DNA from: Hadarchaeum sp964343275
Lineage (GTDB): Archaea > Hadarchaeota > Hadarchaeia > Hadarchaeales > Hadarchaeaceae
Direction of reading: 5' to 3'
Length of the DNA stretch: 43,881 nucleotides
Assembly: GCA_964343275.1 (NCBI GenBank)
Contig: CAYFIY010000011.1
Span: 1-43,881 of the forward strand
The notes beneath the pieces are model-generated. The model made no database searches. It saw only the letters and a list, made by a program, of their open reading frames with translations, and was not told the DNA's origin. Below are positions 32,254 through 41,168 of the stretch, one piece after another. The translations under genes and the position numbers were made by a program. Each line of letters begins with the position of its first letter. Positions within the stretch are counted from its first letter, which is position 1.

Positions 32254-33269
32254 CTAACAAATCCTCGTTACTGAGATACCAATTGGAGGTTCCAATAAAC
32301 GTTTACCGCCCACAAGCGTTTCTATCACCACTTCAGCCTGAGAATCACTAACTACATCACCTATTATGCGGGCATTTTTACCATATTTAGTCTTCCTAAT
32401 TGCAGTCAGTACATCCTGACATTTTTCGGGGTCGACCGCCATGACTACTTTGCCCTCGTTCGTTATCTCTAATGGGTCAATACCAAGCATCTCGCTAGCA
32501 GATTTAACTGCATCTAAAAAGGGAATATCAGCCTCGTTGAGCATTATTCCAACCTATCCCTTGGAAGCCATGCCATTGAGGGCTGCGCTAAGGCCTCCTC
32601 GCGTAGGATATTTCATTGCAGTTACGCCACCAACCTTCAGTGCCGCCTCAACGACTTCCCAGACCGGTGCCACATCAGACACGAGATCGACTTCCATGAC
32701 AATACCCCCCCCCTACAACCTAGAATCGTGATGCCATGGTCACCAATTGTCCCTGTAACGATGATTTTATCCCCTGGCCGCAAACTTCGATCGAAAACTA
32801 TAGTTTCTGCTAGCCCTATTCCTGTAGTGCTTATTATCGCGCCATCCAAGGCGCCCTTTTCCATAACTTTAAAATCACCCGTAATCAAGGGGCGCCCAAC
32901 CTCCTCAGATGCGACGTGAATTGAGCGGGATATTTCCTCACGGTCAGCGAACAAAAATCCTTCTTCGACCACAATTGCGCAAGTTATGGCAAGTGGACGC
33001 GCGCCCATGACAGCTAGATCATTTATCGTGCCTGAAACTGATAGTCTACCTATGTCCCCACCTGGGAAAAAAAGAGGTTTTATCGTGTGTAAGTCGGTAG
33101 CAACCACCATATTTTAGTTTCCCAGTGAGATAGTCGCCCCATCATCCAGTGCATCCAAAACCATCTCACCATCTCTTTTTAGCTTAAGATCCTTCAGAAA
33201 GATGCCTCTGATGAGATCCATCATCGCCTTGCCGCCTGCACTATGTCTCAGTGAAATTTTTTATTCCAC
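32254..33269 (-). pseudogene. hypE: hypE, decayed (carbamoyl dehydratase for NiFe hydrogenase maturation)
   Basis: Joining frames gives a full HypE of about 338 codons: ISLRHSAGGKAMMDLIRGIF at the start, LFFPGGDIGRLSVSGTINDL, EEVGRPLITGDFKVM, then VDLVSDVAPVWEVVEAALK, PTRGGLSAALNGMAS and a C-terminal TRIC with the terminal cysteine that carries the thiocyanate. It is broken by TAA at codon 3 (33261-33263), TAA at 33114-33116, a one-base deficit in a C9 run (32705-32713) and TAG at 32554-32556. HypE dehydrates the thiocarbamate to the cyanide ligand of NiFe hydrogenases. With this many lesions, the locus is non-functional unless the assembly is poor here. Confidence 0.82.
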
Positions 33270-33282
33270 CGCTTCACCACCT

Positions 33283-33643
33283 CTAATCTAATTTTAACTT
33301 CAGTATTTCGAGATCTTGACCAGATGTCAATGAGATTTCAAAACCCACGCATATTGCCAGAGGGTGCCAAGTTTTTGGTACGGCGGGTGAACATCTATTG
33401 ATTTTGTTTTACCTTTATATCCGCAATTTTTATAAGTGGTGTTACGGGTACCTTTGAAATTTTAAATTTAGTAAATCTGAACTCCTTGGCCCCAATCTTT
33501 TTGAGCCAAACCATAAATGAGCTGTGTTCATTTATCGCCCCAACTCCGAAGTTGGCATCAAGTACTCTCGAATTTTTCTCGTCAGATATTTTACGTATTG
33601 CGTTAAATGCCATCACTGCCATTTCTACCTCATGCATGATCAT
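33283..33643 (-). pseudogene. hypA: hypA, decayed (nickel metallochaperone)
   Basis: The N-terminus MHEVEMAVMAFNAIRKI is intact; the open frame ends after 82 residues. The missing part is present in other frames: NCGYKGKTKSIDVHPPYQK in a second frame and GFEISLTSGQDLEILKLKLD with a stop at 33283 in a third. Thus at least two frameshifts, one at the A/T run near 33426-33430 and one near 33335, break the gene, and the zinc-finger cysteines can no longer be made in frame. HypA delivers nickel to hydrogenase. Stop and hypE start are 13 bp apart, so hypA-hypE was an operon. Confidence 0.8.
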
Positions 33644-33711
33644 TCATCAGAAGATATCTCGCCCGTGATAATTAAACTTTTCAAGTATCAGTGTGTCCTT
33701 CATTTGGTTGA

Positions 33712-34404
33712 ATGTCTATTAAATTCGATCTCCACATGCACACGATTTACTCAGACGGCGCATCTGGACATATCGATATGGCTGAAATCGCCGAGGCTAG
33801 GGGGATGGAAGCCATAGCCTTCACAGATCATGGTCCTGAGCTGGTTATCGGAATTGCGAGAGGGAAGATCCCTCAAATGCTCCAAGACATAGAAATTGCT
33901 CGGCAGGATGCAAATATCCAAGTCCTAGCCGGCCTCGAGGCGAACGTGGTGGACGGATGGGGGGGCATAGACATTGAGGATGAGGTAATCAATAAATTGG
34001 ATTTCGTCATGATGGCTATCCATGATCTTGGAACCACTGATCGCATTGAAATTGCTCAAGAGTACTTAGCGCGGGCGACAAAAGCGATCGAGATACATAA
34101 AGTCGATGTTTTTTCTCACCCGTTTTATTTTTTCGGGGACTTGATGCCTGAATTATCGCATGAAGATGTCAGGGAGTTCGTTAAGCTAGCTGCTGCCAGA
34201 AATGTAGCCATGGAAATAAATGTTAAATACAAAGTGCCCGGGAAGGACTTCTTAAAGCTTTGTTTTAAGGAAGGGGTCAAGTTAAGCATAGGATCAGACG
34301 CCCATAAACCGGCAGAGGTTGGAAAAATAGACTGGGCCCTATCAGCTTTACGATATGTGGGAGCAAAGCGCGAGGACTTGATATTGGACAGCGTTCTAAA
34401 GTGA
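33712..34404 (+). CDS. PHP-domain phosphoesterase
   Basis: 230 residues, the size of stand-alone PHP hydrolases. Metal ligands: DLHMHTIYSDG at residues 6-16, FTDHGPE near 43, GLEANV near 72, MAIHDLG near 101, FSHPFYF near 142 and SIGSDAHKP near 194. These proteins hydrolyse phosphoesters with a tri-metal site; some are histidinol phosphatases or polymerase-associated. Substrate unknown. ATG 33712 has TTGGTTGA upstream. Divergent from the decayed hypA; the two starts are about 70 bp apart. Confidence 0.83.
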   Translation: MSIKFDLHMHTIYSDGASGHIDMAEIAEARGMEAIAFTDHGPELVIGIARGKIPQMLQDIEIARQDANIQVLAGLEANVVDGWGGIDIEDEVINKLDFVMMAIHDLGTTDRIEIAQEYLARATKAIEIHKVDVFSHPFYFFGDLMPELSHEDVREFVKLAAARNVAMEINVKYKVPGKDFLKLCFKEGVKLSIGSDAHKPAEVGKIDWALSALRYVGAKREDLILDSVLK

Positions 34405-34722
34405 GCCATTGCAGGTTGATTTATCCTAGTTCCTAACGGACGCAAAACGTGTGGTGGTTGTTATAGTTGGGAGTGAAATGGGGAGTGAGGATACAGCCAG
34501 TATCAAAACCATTAGTAGGGCTACAAATGGGGTTAAAATCAAAAAAATGTCCTTTTGATCGAAGGTGGCGTGTCACCAGAGAACTTCCAGATATCAGGCG
34601 CTTCGATCATCACAAAATATGCTATGAATCGGTCAAGCATGCACTTCACTCCAATTCCAATAATACTTAAGTTTTATATTTACAACCAAAAATAGTGAAA
34701 ATTACCACTACAGAAAAATATC
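34405..34722. other. intergenic region, no gene established
   Basis: Short frames exist on both strands. The minus strand (roughly 34410-34530) can encode a hydrophobic stretch LILTPFVALLMVLILAV, and the plus strand has a 67-codon frame from 34467. Neither has a recognised family or a clear ribosome-binding site. AT-rich sequence before mobB (34660-34700) probably holds its promoter. Confidence 0.35.
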
Positions 34723-35271
34723 GTGATTGAAATGGTACCCGTCTTGGCAGTCGTAGGGACATCCGGCTCTGGAAAAAGTACCGTGGTGGAGTTTTTGGTT
34801 TCCAATCTATCAAAGGTGGGGTTGCACGTCGGGACAGCCAAACATGTCCATTACCGAGGATTTTCCATTGACGAAGAGGGGAAGGATACATGGAGACACT
34901 CAAGAGCCGGAGCCAGAGTAGTCATTTCTTGTGCGCCAAAAGAAATAGCAATTATAAAGAAAAAGAATATTGGTGGAGATGAATTAGAAAGAGTTTTGAA
35001 GTTGGTAAAAGATGAAAAGCTTGACCTCCTTATAATCGAGGGGTTTCACTCATTAATCGCTAAAAGAACAGACGTGCTAAAAATTGTCACCGCAAAGGAC
35101 GAGGAAGATATGAAAAGAACCCTTGATGGAACTGTCGAACCAGTTTTGGCCATAACCGGGCCGTTAGCTACAAAGAAATACTTCAAAACGCCCCGAATTG
35201 CACCAGTTTCGGATTTGGACGTTGACGGCGAGGAAATACTCAAAATAGTGAAAGACGCGATAAAATATTAA
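34723..35271 (+). CDS. mobB: MobB-like molybdopterin-guanine dinucleotide GTPase
   Basis: 182 residues. P-loop VVGTSGSGKSTVVEFLV at residues 9-25, then KHVHYRGFSIDEEGKDTWRHSRAGA and LLIIEGFHSL, typical of MobB. It binds GTP and assists MobA in attaching GMP to molybdopterin. It converges with mobA, ending 6 bp from it. The GTG at 34723 has no clear ribosome-binding site; ATG 34732 is an alternative. Together with mobA, moeA, fdhD and Tat genes this forms a molybdo/tungsto-enzyme maturation neighbourhood. Confidence 0.85.
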   Translation: MIEMVPVLAVVGTSGSGKSTVVEFLVSNLSKVGLHVGTAKHVHYRGFSIDEEGKDTWRHSRAGARVVISCAPKEIAIIKKKNIGGDELERVLKLVKDEKLDLLIIEGFHSLIAKRTDVLKIVTAKDEEDMKRTLDGTVEPVLAITGPLATKKYFKTPRIAPVSDLDVDGEEILKIVKDAIKY

Positions 35272-35277
35272 TGTATT

Positions 35278-35901
35278 TTAACGCCCAATTATTTCCGCCG
35301 CAACTTTCAAATCTTCTTTTTTGTTTATGTTAAAAAAAGTTAGCAGCTCAGGATCAAGTTTCTTTATCTCTACCGTGTCGAGGTAAACCACTTTATTCAG
35401 CCTCATGATCATATCGATTACAGACCATCGTGTTTTGATACCCACGTTTTTAGCTGCAGAGAGAGCAGAAGAAACTTTATATACTGCATGCAACGGTTCG
35501 AGGTATCCATTTGGCCATCGAGGAATTGCAGCATCAAATCCGCGAGCATTGTCGAACATAAATTTTAGAACTTCCTCGTGCAAGAAAGGGGAATCGCAAG
35601 GAAAGACTGCTGTATACCTCGAGGACATGCTATTCATACCTGAGATAATACCAGCGAGTGGTCCTTTTCCCGAAATCTTGTCGTTTATAACTTTAACATC
35701 TTCAGGTAACATCTCACTGTATCTAGTTGGATTGTCTTTCATCCCTATAGAGACTACCAACTCATCCACAGAACCAATCATTTTCTCCACGACGTGAAGC
35801 AAAAGTGGTTTATCCGAGATTTTTATTAGGGCTTTATTTAGACCTATCCTTTTGCCTATGCCGCCACATAAGATTAAAGCTCCGGACAACAATCCCACCA
35901 A
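35278..35901 (-). CDS. mobA: MobA-like molybdenum cofactor guanylyltransferase
   Basis: About 207 residues (fewer if a later TTG is used). The NTP-transferase loop ALILCGGIGKRIGLNKALI and DELVVSIG, then FPCDSPFLHEEVL (metal-binding Asp) and YLEPLHAVYK are diagnostic for MobA. It transfers GMP from GTP to Mo-molybdopterin to make the guanine dinucleotide cofactor used by formate and formylmethanofuran dehydrogenases. Starts are all TTG/GTG: 35901 (TTG), GTG next, then TTG at 35892/35889, the latter preceded by GGTGGG. Convergent with mobB. Confidence 0.85.
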   Translation of the reverse strand: MVGLLSGALILCGGIGKRIGLNKALIKISDKPLLLHVVEKMIGSVDELVVSIGMKDNPTRYSEMLPEDVKVINDKISGKGPLAGIISGMNSMSSRYTAVFPCDSPFLHEEVLKFMFDNARGFDAAIPRWPNGYLEPLHAVYKVSSALSAAKNVGIKTRWSVIDMIMRLNKVVYLDTVEIKKLDPELLTFFNINKKEDLKVAAEIIGR

Positions 35902-36025
35902 TCGGTTTCCGTCTTTGAAAGCCTCATTTAGCGCCGTAAATCGAGTAGTTTACCGCATTTTGGGTTTGCCAACGTTATTTTTATACTCTTTGAATTATTT
36001 AAATTGTACCAGAAGAGGCACCCAA

Positions 36026-36328
36026 ATGCTAGGATTTCAAGAAGTTGTTCTGATCTTTGCGATATTATTATTGGTATTGGGCCCCTCTAAATTGCCTGAA
36101 ATGGCGAGAACAATTGGGAAAGGCGTGAGAGAGTTTAATAAAGCAAGCAAAGGGCTTGCTGAAGCCATTGAGTCTCCGATTGAGAATATCAAGAGAGATA
36201 TGGCTCCTAGCCCTATCAGAAAACCAACTTTTGGCACGAAAGAAAAACCTATAAATCATGAGGCGCGGAAAATATCTATGGAGGATAAAAAGGAGGAAAC
36301 CCATACTGAAGACTTAAAAGGTGAATGA
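36026..36328 (+). CDS. tatA: TatA-type twin-arginine translocase subunit, first copy
   Basis: 100 residues. One N-terminal membrane helix (EVVLIFAILLLVLGPSKLPE) with the FGP/LGP hinge, then an amphipathic helix (MARTIGKGVREFNKASKG) and a charged, disordered tail. These form the TatA pore that exports folded, cofactor-bearing proteins. The start is ATG 36026 with AGAAGAGG upstream, because longer frames lack homology. Its stop overlaps the next tatA by a few bases. The location beside molybdenum-cofactor genes fits export of cofactor-loaded oxidoreductases. Confidence 0.9.
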   Translation: MLGFQEVVLIFAILLLVLGPSKLPEMARTIGKGVREFNKASKGLAEAIESPIENIKRDMAPSPIRKPTFGTKEKPINHEARKISMEDKKEETHTEDLKGE

Positions 36329-36329
36329 A

Positions 36330-36533
36330 ATGGCTTTTATAGGTTGGCCAGAATTGGTTCTTATTCTTGCAATCGTCGTGTTAATCTTCGGAGCTACGAG
36401 ATTGACAGGACTAGGAAAAGCTTTGGGCAAAGCTGTGAGTGAATTCAAAGTCGCGTCGACCAGAGAAGGGGAAAAAGAAGAGCAAGAAAGAAAGAAAAAA
36501 GCGCCTCCGGTTGAAAAAGAAAAAAGTGTGTGA
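36330..36533 (+). CDS. TatA-type twin-arginine translocase subunit, second copy
   Basis: 67 residues from ATG 36330 (GTG 36321 also possible). WPELVLILAIVVLIFGATRL is the membrane helix, followed by the amphipathic GLGKALGKAVSEFKVAS and a Lys/Glu tail. The hinge reads FGATRLTGLG instead of the common FGPxKLPEL, so it is a divergent TatA/E type. Archaea often carry two TatA copies; division of labour is unknown. It is directly after the first copy (TGAAATG overlap) and 67 bp before tatC. Confidence 0.86.
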   Translation: MAFIGWPELVLILAIVVLIFGATRLTGLGKALGKAVSEFKVASTREGEKEEQERKKKAPPVEKEKSV

Positions 36534-36600
36534 AAAAAAGGGGGCGAACGGCAGCAAATACTTGGAAACCCACTTAAATCTAATTTAATCCTAACGTTTA

Positions 36601-37395
36601 ATGGTTCATAAGATGGCAAGCGAAGAGTGGACAAAGCTAACATTCTGGGAACACGCAATGGAGCTACTTCGACACCTGCGCACTATTTTCTTCGCAGTAG
36701 CTATTTGCACTGTTGTTGTGATGGTCGTACCAATCGACCTCGAATTAACAGGTATGTGGTATCCCACAATCGCCACAACCATCATCAAACAGATGCAAAT
36801 AGATTTTCTACCTATCGGTACAGAACTACTCCCAGTTCGTTGGATTGCACCTTTAGAAGTATACCTTTTCACCTCTGTCATAATAGGGTTTTTGATAAGT
36901 TCGCCTGTAATTGCATTTGAGCTTCACAAATTCATCAATCCGGCTCTTCAAAAGCATGAAAAAAAAGAGGTTTTCAAATTCGTCGTGCCGTTTGTCCTCT
37001 TATTCATCGCTGGGTCAACTCTTGGATATTTTCTGATTTTGCCCACTATGTTGATAACTTTCTCTAGCTTTGCTGGTCTCCTCAACCTACCGCCAATATA
37101 CGAATTTTCAGACTTGTACGCTTTGATCGGGATGACCTTAGCTGTTTCGGGGTTGATTTTTACATTTCCAGTGTTTCTAATCGCTCTCATTAAAGCCGAA
37201 ATCGTGAGTTCGATACAGATCACAAAGAACAGAAAATATGTGTACGGGGTCATCGTTATTTTAATAGCCGTCATAGACCCCGAACCAGGTATTGTAACTG
37301 AGTCTGTTCTTTTCATACCAATCTTGATCTTAATGGAAGCGAGTCTTGTGATAGCAAAGAGAATTGAAAAATCTAGGTCAACTGACTCTCAGTGA
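36601..37395 (+). CDS. tatC: TatC twin-arginine signal receptor
   Basis: 264 residues with six membrane helices. The N-terminal region TFWEHAMELLRHLRTIFFA corresponds to the family's F-x-H-x-x-EL-R segment (here EHAMELLRH). Later PVIAFELHKFINPALQKHEKK, FLILPTMLITF and the conserved VIDPEPGIVTES loop. TatC recognises twin-arginine signal peptides and gathers TatA. An ATG at 36601 or 36613 can start it. It is last of the tatA-tatA-tatC unit and ends 24 bp from the convergent moeA stop. No substrate with a twin-arginine signal was found in this window. Confidence 0.9.
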   Translation: MVHKMASEEWTKLTFWEHAMELLRHLRTIFFAVAICTVVVMVVPIDLELTGMWYPTIATTIIKQMQIDFLPIGTELLPVRWIAPLEVYLFTSVIIGFLISSPVIAFELHKFINPALQKHEKKEVFKFVVPFVLLFIAGSTLGYFLILPTMLITFSSFAGLLNLPPIYEFSDLYALIGMTLAVSGLIFTFPVFLIALIKAEIVSSIQITKNRKYVYGVIVILIAVIDPEPGIVTESVLFIPILILMEASLVIAKRIEKSRSTDSQ

Positions 37396-37419
37396 CTTCG
37401 AAACCCAAAGAAGCCCGTA

Positions 37420-38691
37420 CTAACCGTTCATGGAAAAGCGGCTGAATTCGTACATATCATAAAATACTACGTCTACGAGTTCTCCCTTTTTCAGTTCTTT
37501 TTTAATCGGAACAATCGTGTATCCGTTTGATTTCACTAATGTCGATAAGCGACTTGAGCCCCCACGCACGGGTTCAGCCGAAAAACCACTATCTAAACTT
37601 CTCAGACGAACCCTCATAAAAGTTGATACTTGTTTTCCCCTTACATCATGTGTTAACCGTGCCTTGATGATTGGAAAGAATTTTTCCGTCGTCAAACCGA
37701 TGATATTGGTAATAATAGGGGCCAATAGTGTGTAAAAAGCGGCGTATGCTGAGACGATATATCCTGGCAACATGACAACTGGCTTACCCTTTAGGATTCC
37801 GACCCCCATAGGCGTGCCGGGGCTTAGCTTGACCCCATGTAACAAAATACTACCACCTAAGTCCTTTATTGCTCTAGGCACAAGATCCTTCACTCCAACA
37901 GAACAACCTGCGATTGTGGTCACAACATCCATTTTTTCAACTCCTTTTGAGATGGCCTTCTTGATTTGACCTAGGTCGTCGGTTGCTATGCCTAATAACC
38001 TTGGATCGCAGCAAATCTCGGAAACGAGGCCGGAAATCATCAAAGCGTAGTTATTGCTAATTTTCCCCGATTTTCTGGACTTTGCCAACTCGTCTCCAAT
38101 TGAGATTATGCCGACCTTTGGTTTTTTCATCACTTTTACTGACCGCAATCCTATGCCCGCCAGCAATCCAACATCCTGGGGCCTCAATATGCTACTTTTT
38201 GCGAGAATCCGATCACCTTTTTTCACATCCTCCCCCACGAGAGCTATATTTTTGCCTGGCTCTAACGGAGATATCACTTGGACATGACCTCCCATTAACC
38301 TAGTATTTTCAACTTTTATGACGGCATCTCCGGCATCGGACACTGGAGCTCCGCATGCGGTATACACAGCTGCACCTGGAGATAAAGTTCTCGGTGAGGT
38401 AGTGTCGGAGAACGTTTCACCCACAATTTTCAACGTGACTGGGTTATCCAGCAGGGCACTACTAATGTCTGAGGATATAACCGCGTATCCATCAAAAACT
38501 GCTATACGTCGGTCGGGTATATTCACCTTGGAAACAACATCCTCAGCTAAGACTCTACCCACTGAGTTTTCTACAGAGACCATTTCATGAACGGATAATC
38601 TGGCGGTTGGTACCCCGCTTAGACGGCAAGAAACTTCTTCAAGCGAGATTAGCTTGAAAGTTTTAAAATTTTTCCTACCCATAAAAACCAC
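37420..38691 (-). CDS. moeA: MoeA molybdopterin molybdotransferase
   Basis: 423 residues, a complete MoeA. It inserts molybdate or tungstate into adenylylated molybdopterin. Domain marks: DRRIAVFDGYAV, YTACGAPVSDAGDAVIKVE, ILRPQDVGLLAGIG, VGIISIGDELAKSRK, NYALMISGLV, TTIAGCSVGVKDLV, GTPMGVGILKGKPVVMLPGY, and a domain IV with PVRGGSSRLSTLVKSNG. ATG 38691 or ATG 38682 may start it. The 26-bp element shared with cdhA lies 47 bp upstream. Divergent from the flavoprotein at 38974. Confidence 0.92.
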   Translation of the reverse strand: MVFMGRKNFKTFKLISLEEVSCRLSGVPTARLSVHEMVSVENSVGRVLAEDVVSKVNIPDRRIAVFDGYAVISSDISSALLDNPVTLKIVGETFSDTTSPRTLSPGAAVYTACGAPVSDAGDAVIKVENTRLMGGHVQVISPLEPGKNIALVGEDVKKGDRILAKSSILRPQDVGLLAGIGLRSVKVMKKPKVGIISIGDELAKSRKSGKISNNYALMISGLVSEICCDPRLLGIATDDLGQIKKAISKGVEKMDVVTTIAGCSVGVKDLVPRAIKDLGGSILLHGVKLSPGTPMGVGILKGKPVVMLPGYIVSAYAAFYTLLAPIITNIIGLTTEKFFPIIKARLTHDVRGKQVSTFMRVRLRSLDSGFSAEPVRGGSSRLSTLVKSNGYTIVPIKKELKKGELVDVVFYDMYEFSRFSMNG

Positions 38692-38738
38692 TAGTTTTTG
38701 AATTAACGCATTGCCCTCCTTTTCTACTCAAAAGCATT

Positions 38739-38764
38739 TTAACCTTGTTGTGATTACCAAAAAT
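38739..38764 (-). promoter_or_regulatory. 26-bp element upstream of moeA, shared with cdhA
   Basis: On the minus strand it contains TAATCACAACAAGGTTAA and differs from the cdhA element (6850-6875) at one base. Its 3' end runs into GGTTAAAATG, a possible TATA box. It sits 47 bp before the moeA ATG. Orientation relative to the gene is the same as at cdhA. Confidence 0.7.
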
Positions 38765-38973
38765 CAATAAAAGTTATAAATTGTTTTTGTGGCATCCTTA
38801 GCCAATTGGTTGGTTAATATCATATGAGGATCAAAAAACAGAAAGAGATAATTATAAAAAAAAATTTAGAAAAGGGAGAATAAAAATAAACCCATAGCAT
38901 CTTATAGCAGCTCCTTTTTAGTAAGCGCCACGGAAAAGTTATTTTAGTAAATCACCTAATAAACTAGGAGAAC

Positions 38974-40053
38974 ATGCAAAAATCATTAACAGGGAGAAGA
39001 GGACAATTGGGGGATTATCCTAGAATTTTGGTAGCTGGAGCAGGGCCTAGTGGCCTCAGCTGCGCTTATTGGGGGGCAAAAAAAGGATATGATATCACAG
39101 TTTTTGAAAGTAATGATAAGTTAAGTGTTAAGCCTTGTGGCGAGCTCATCCCACGAGAAACTCTTCGTTACACACCATTTAGCAGTAGAGCTCCTTGGAT
39201 ACTCAACAAGGTAGAACGAGGGATAGTTTACTATAAAGGGAAGTATGTCCGTGAATTGCGCGTGGATTCTCTAAAGGGTTATACGATTGATAAGAGAGCG
39301 TTCCTTGAGGAACTCGCAGAAAGAGCAAAGACTCTCGGTGCAAAGATTCGTCTAGGTGAGAAAGTCACTTATAATGGACTCAGAAAAATGGGATTCGACC
39401 TTGCGGTGGATGCAACTGGCTACCGACAAAACTTAGCAAGAGCGGCAGGATTAGATTATCCAACAAAAAAGCATGTGGTTACCATGCAGGGGTATTGTAA
39501 GGGTAAATTAGAATCAGGCGCAGTAGTGCTGAATTTTTATGAAAAAGGATACGCATGGCTTTTCCCAAGAGGGGACATAGTCAACTTCGGCGTTGGTGGC
39601 TTTTACAGTAAAAAGATGTTGGAGAAAATCCTCGAAGATAACCTCAAGATCTACGGCCTTAAACTTTTGTCCAGTCCCGCGCCCATACTAACCACAGTGG
39701 AATTGTTAGGAGGACCTATCAAGAAGATCAGAAAAGGAAAACTAGTTGTAGTGGGAGAAGCTGCTGGCGCGGTCTTATCAACAACAGGTGAGGGAATTAG
39801 GTTTGCTTTGTGGAGCGGAAGCATATGTTTAAGAGAAAATTACGAGCGGCTCTTTTGGCGCGGTTACGGAAAAAGATTGAGGTTTGCGGGGAAGTTGCTA
39901 AATATGGTCTTAAAAATGAGCGATGAGGAGAGGTTTGAGCTGCTAAAAAGGGGCTCGCCCAATCTACAGGCCAAACTCTTGGAAGGGATAAGACCCAGCA
40001 TCAAGGACTTAATTACCATACCTTGGTTATTGCGATACTTGGGGAAGTTGTAA
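38974..40053 (+). CDS. geranylgeranyl-reductase-family FAD oxidoreductase
   Basis: 359 residues. FAD-binding GxGxxG in ILVAGAGPSGLSCAYWG, VFESNDKLSVKPCGELIPRE with the KPCGE motif of geranylgeranyl reductases, ELRVDSLKGYTIDKRAF, VDATGYRQNLARAAG, YAWLFPRGDIVNFGVGG and VVGEAAGAVLSTTGEGIRFAL are all family signatures. Members saturate isoprenoid double bonds (lipids, menaquinone or phenazine tails). The first 14 residues are extra and may be untranslated. The position near a polyprenyl synthetase and UbiA suggests modification of a prenyl tail made here rather than bulk membrane lipid, but this is inference. Confidence 0.82.
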   Translation: MQKSLTGRRGQLGDYPRILVAGAGPSGLSCAYWGAKKGYDITVFESNDKLSVKPCGELIPRETLRYTPFSSRAPWILNKVERGIVYYKGKYVRELRVDSLKGYTIDKRAFLEELAERAKTLGAKIRLGEKVTYNGLRKMGFDLAVDATGYRQNLARAAGLDYPTKKHVVTMQGYCKGKLESGAVVLNFYEKGYAWLFPRGDIVNFGVGGFYSKKMLEKILEDNLKIYGLKLLSSPAPILTTVELLGGPIKKIRKGKLVVVGEAAGAVLSTTGEGIRFALWSGSICLRENYERLFWRGYGKRLRFAGKLLNMVLKMSDEERFELLKRGSPNLQAKLLEGIRPSIKDLITIPWLLRYLGKL

Positions 40054-40223
40054 AAATTATCTGGCTAAAAAAAACATACATTATTTTTTAGATATCAAGG
40101 ACACGTTAATGGTGGTAAATAAGGTGATGTCTAGCAACATCATAAAATTTGTAATTCAGGAGCAATTTTAAAATATGCGCGGCGGGCGGTATTGGGGGAA
40201 TATCCTAATCACTCGAAAGCTAT

Positions 40224-41084
40224 CTAATCACTTCCTTTTCTGAGAATTCTGTCGACGAAGTATCTTGGTAGCTGGGACATAAATGACTTGAACTCGCCTT
40301 CAGGTATCTGCTCATCTCGTGAGATGTCCTCAGCTTTTTTGATAGCGGCTTCTATTTTGGTGTTTAGGAACCCTTGAATATACGACGCCCCTGCTGGATT
40401 ACTTACTTTTCCCATCAAGGATGACAGTTCTTCCTCTTTTTTCTCGTGTAACTCAGACATATCGTCGGCAATTTGATACGCCACGCCGACTGCCATTCCG
40501 TAGTCTTCGATGATCGCCTGGAGATTTAGTGAGACGTACGCGATTTGAGCGCCGACCTTTGACGCGCCCGAGAAGAGGCTAGCCGTCTTCTTAGAGATTA
40601 TATCGAAATAAAATTTGATGGGATCTCTTAGACCTTTTCTCACGTCTATTTCCATCAAGCCGCCCCTCAAGCTCTGGTCCCAGGCGCCTAGGAACGTGTT
40701 GGCTACCTCAGCCCCTTGGGCAAACGATATCTGGAGCCCGAGTAATATTGCCCTGTGTCCTGCCATTAAGGCATCCGGGATGCCAGCCTCAACCCAGAGC
40801 GCGGGTTTCCCCCTCCTAGTTACGTCCCTGTCAACTATGTCGTCATGGCAGAGGCTCGCGCAGTGACAAAGCTCGATAGCTGCTGCAACATTTAAAGCTT
40901 TATTGTAGTTCTCATCACTCCCATTACAGGCTTTGAAAGAGAGGATACAAAGAATGGGCCTCAGCCTCTTACCGCTTTCTATCATTTTCCAAATAATTTT
41001 TCGGTCTTCCCGATCGGAGAGTAATCGCTTTAAGGTATCGTCAATTTCAGCTCTTGCTTCCTCAACGAACTCGTGAAAGTCCAT
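40224..41084 (-). CDS. polyprenyl diphosphate synthase family protein
   Basis: 286 residues. Family regions: SGKRLRPILCILSF, first Asp-rich motif LCHDDIVDRDVTRRGKP (DDxxD intact), KKTASLFSGASKVGAQIA and the second motif YQIADDMSELHEK. In the second motif the usual last aspartate is glutamate (D-D-M-S-E). Chain-length residues before the first motif are CHCASL. Chain-length and activity are uncertain. A TATA box (TTTAAA, 41132-41137) and GAGGTTC ribosome-binding site precede ATG 41084, and the 54-bp element lies upstream of the box. Divergent from the peptide gene at 41307. Confidence 0.8.
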   Translation of the reverse strand: MDFHEFVEEARAEIDDTLKRLLSDREDRKIIWKMIESGKRLRPILCILSFKACNGSDENYNKALNVAAAIELCHCASLCHDDIVDRDVTRRGKPALWVEAGIPDALMAGHRAILLGLQISFAQGAEVANTFLGAWDQSLRGGLMEIDVRKGLRDPIKFYFDIISKKTASLFSGASKVGAQIAYVSLNLQAIIEDYGMAVGVAYQIADDMSELHEKKEEELSSLMGKVSNPAGASYIQGFLNTKIEAAIKKAEDISRDEQIPEGEFKSFMSQLPRYFVDRILRKGSD

Positions 41085-41168
41085 ATTTGAACCTCATTTG
41101 CTTTGCAACAGTGGGATTAGATTTAGGTTAGTTTAAAGGTAGCGCAAACACAAAAACGCTAGACTTCT

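Noticed and set aside
32554..32556. In-frame TAG in hypE as pyrrolysine recoding
   Set aside because: Two TAA stops and a frameshift in the same gene make decay the simpler explanation, and no pyl genes are in the window.
34467..34670. 67-codon plus-strand frame before mobB
   Set aside because: No recognised domain, weak start context, basic composition of random type.
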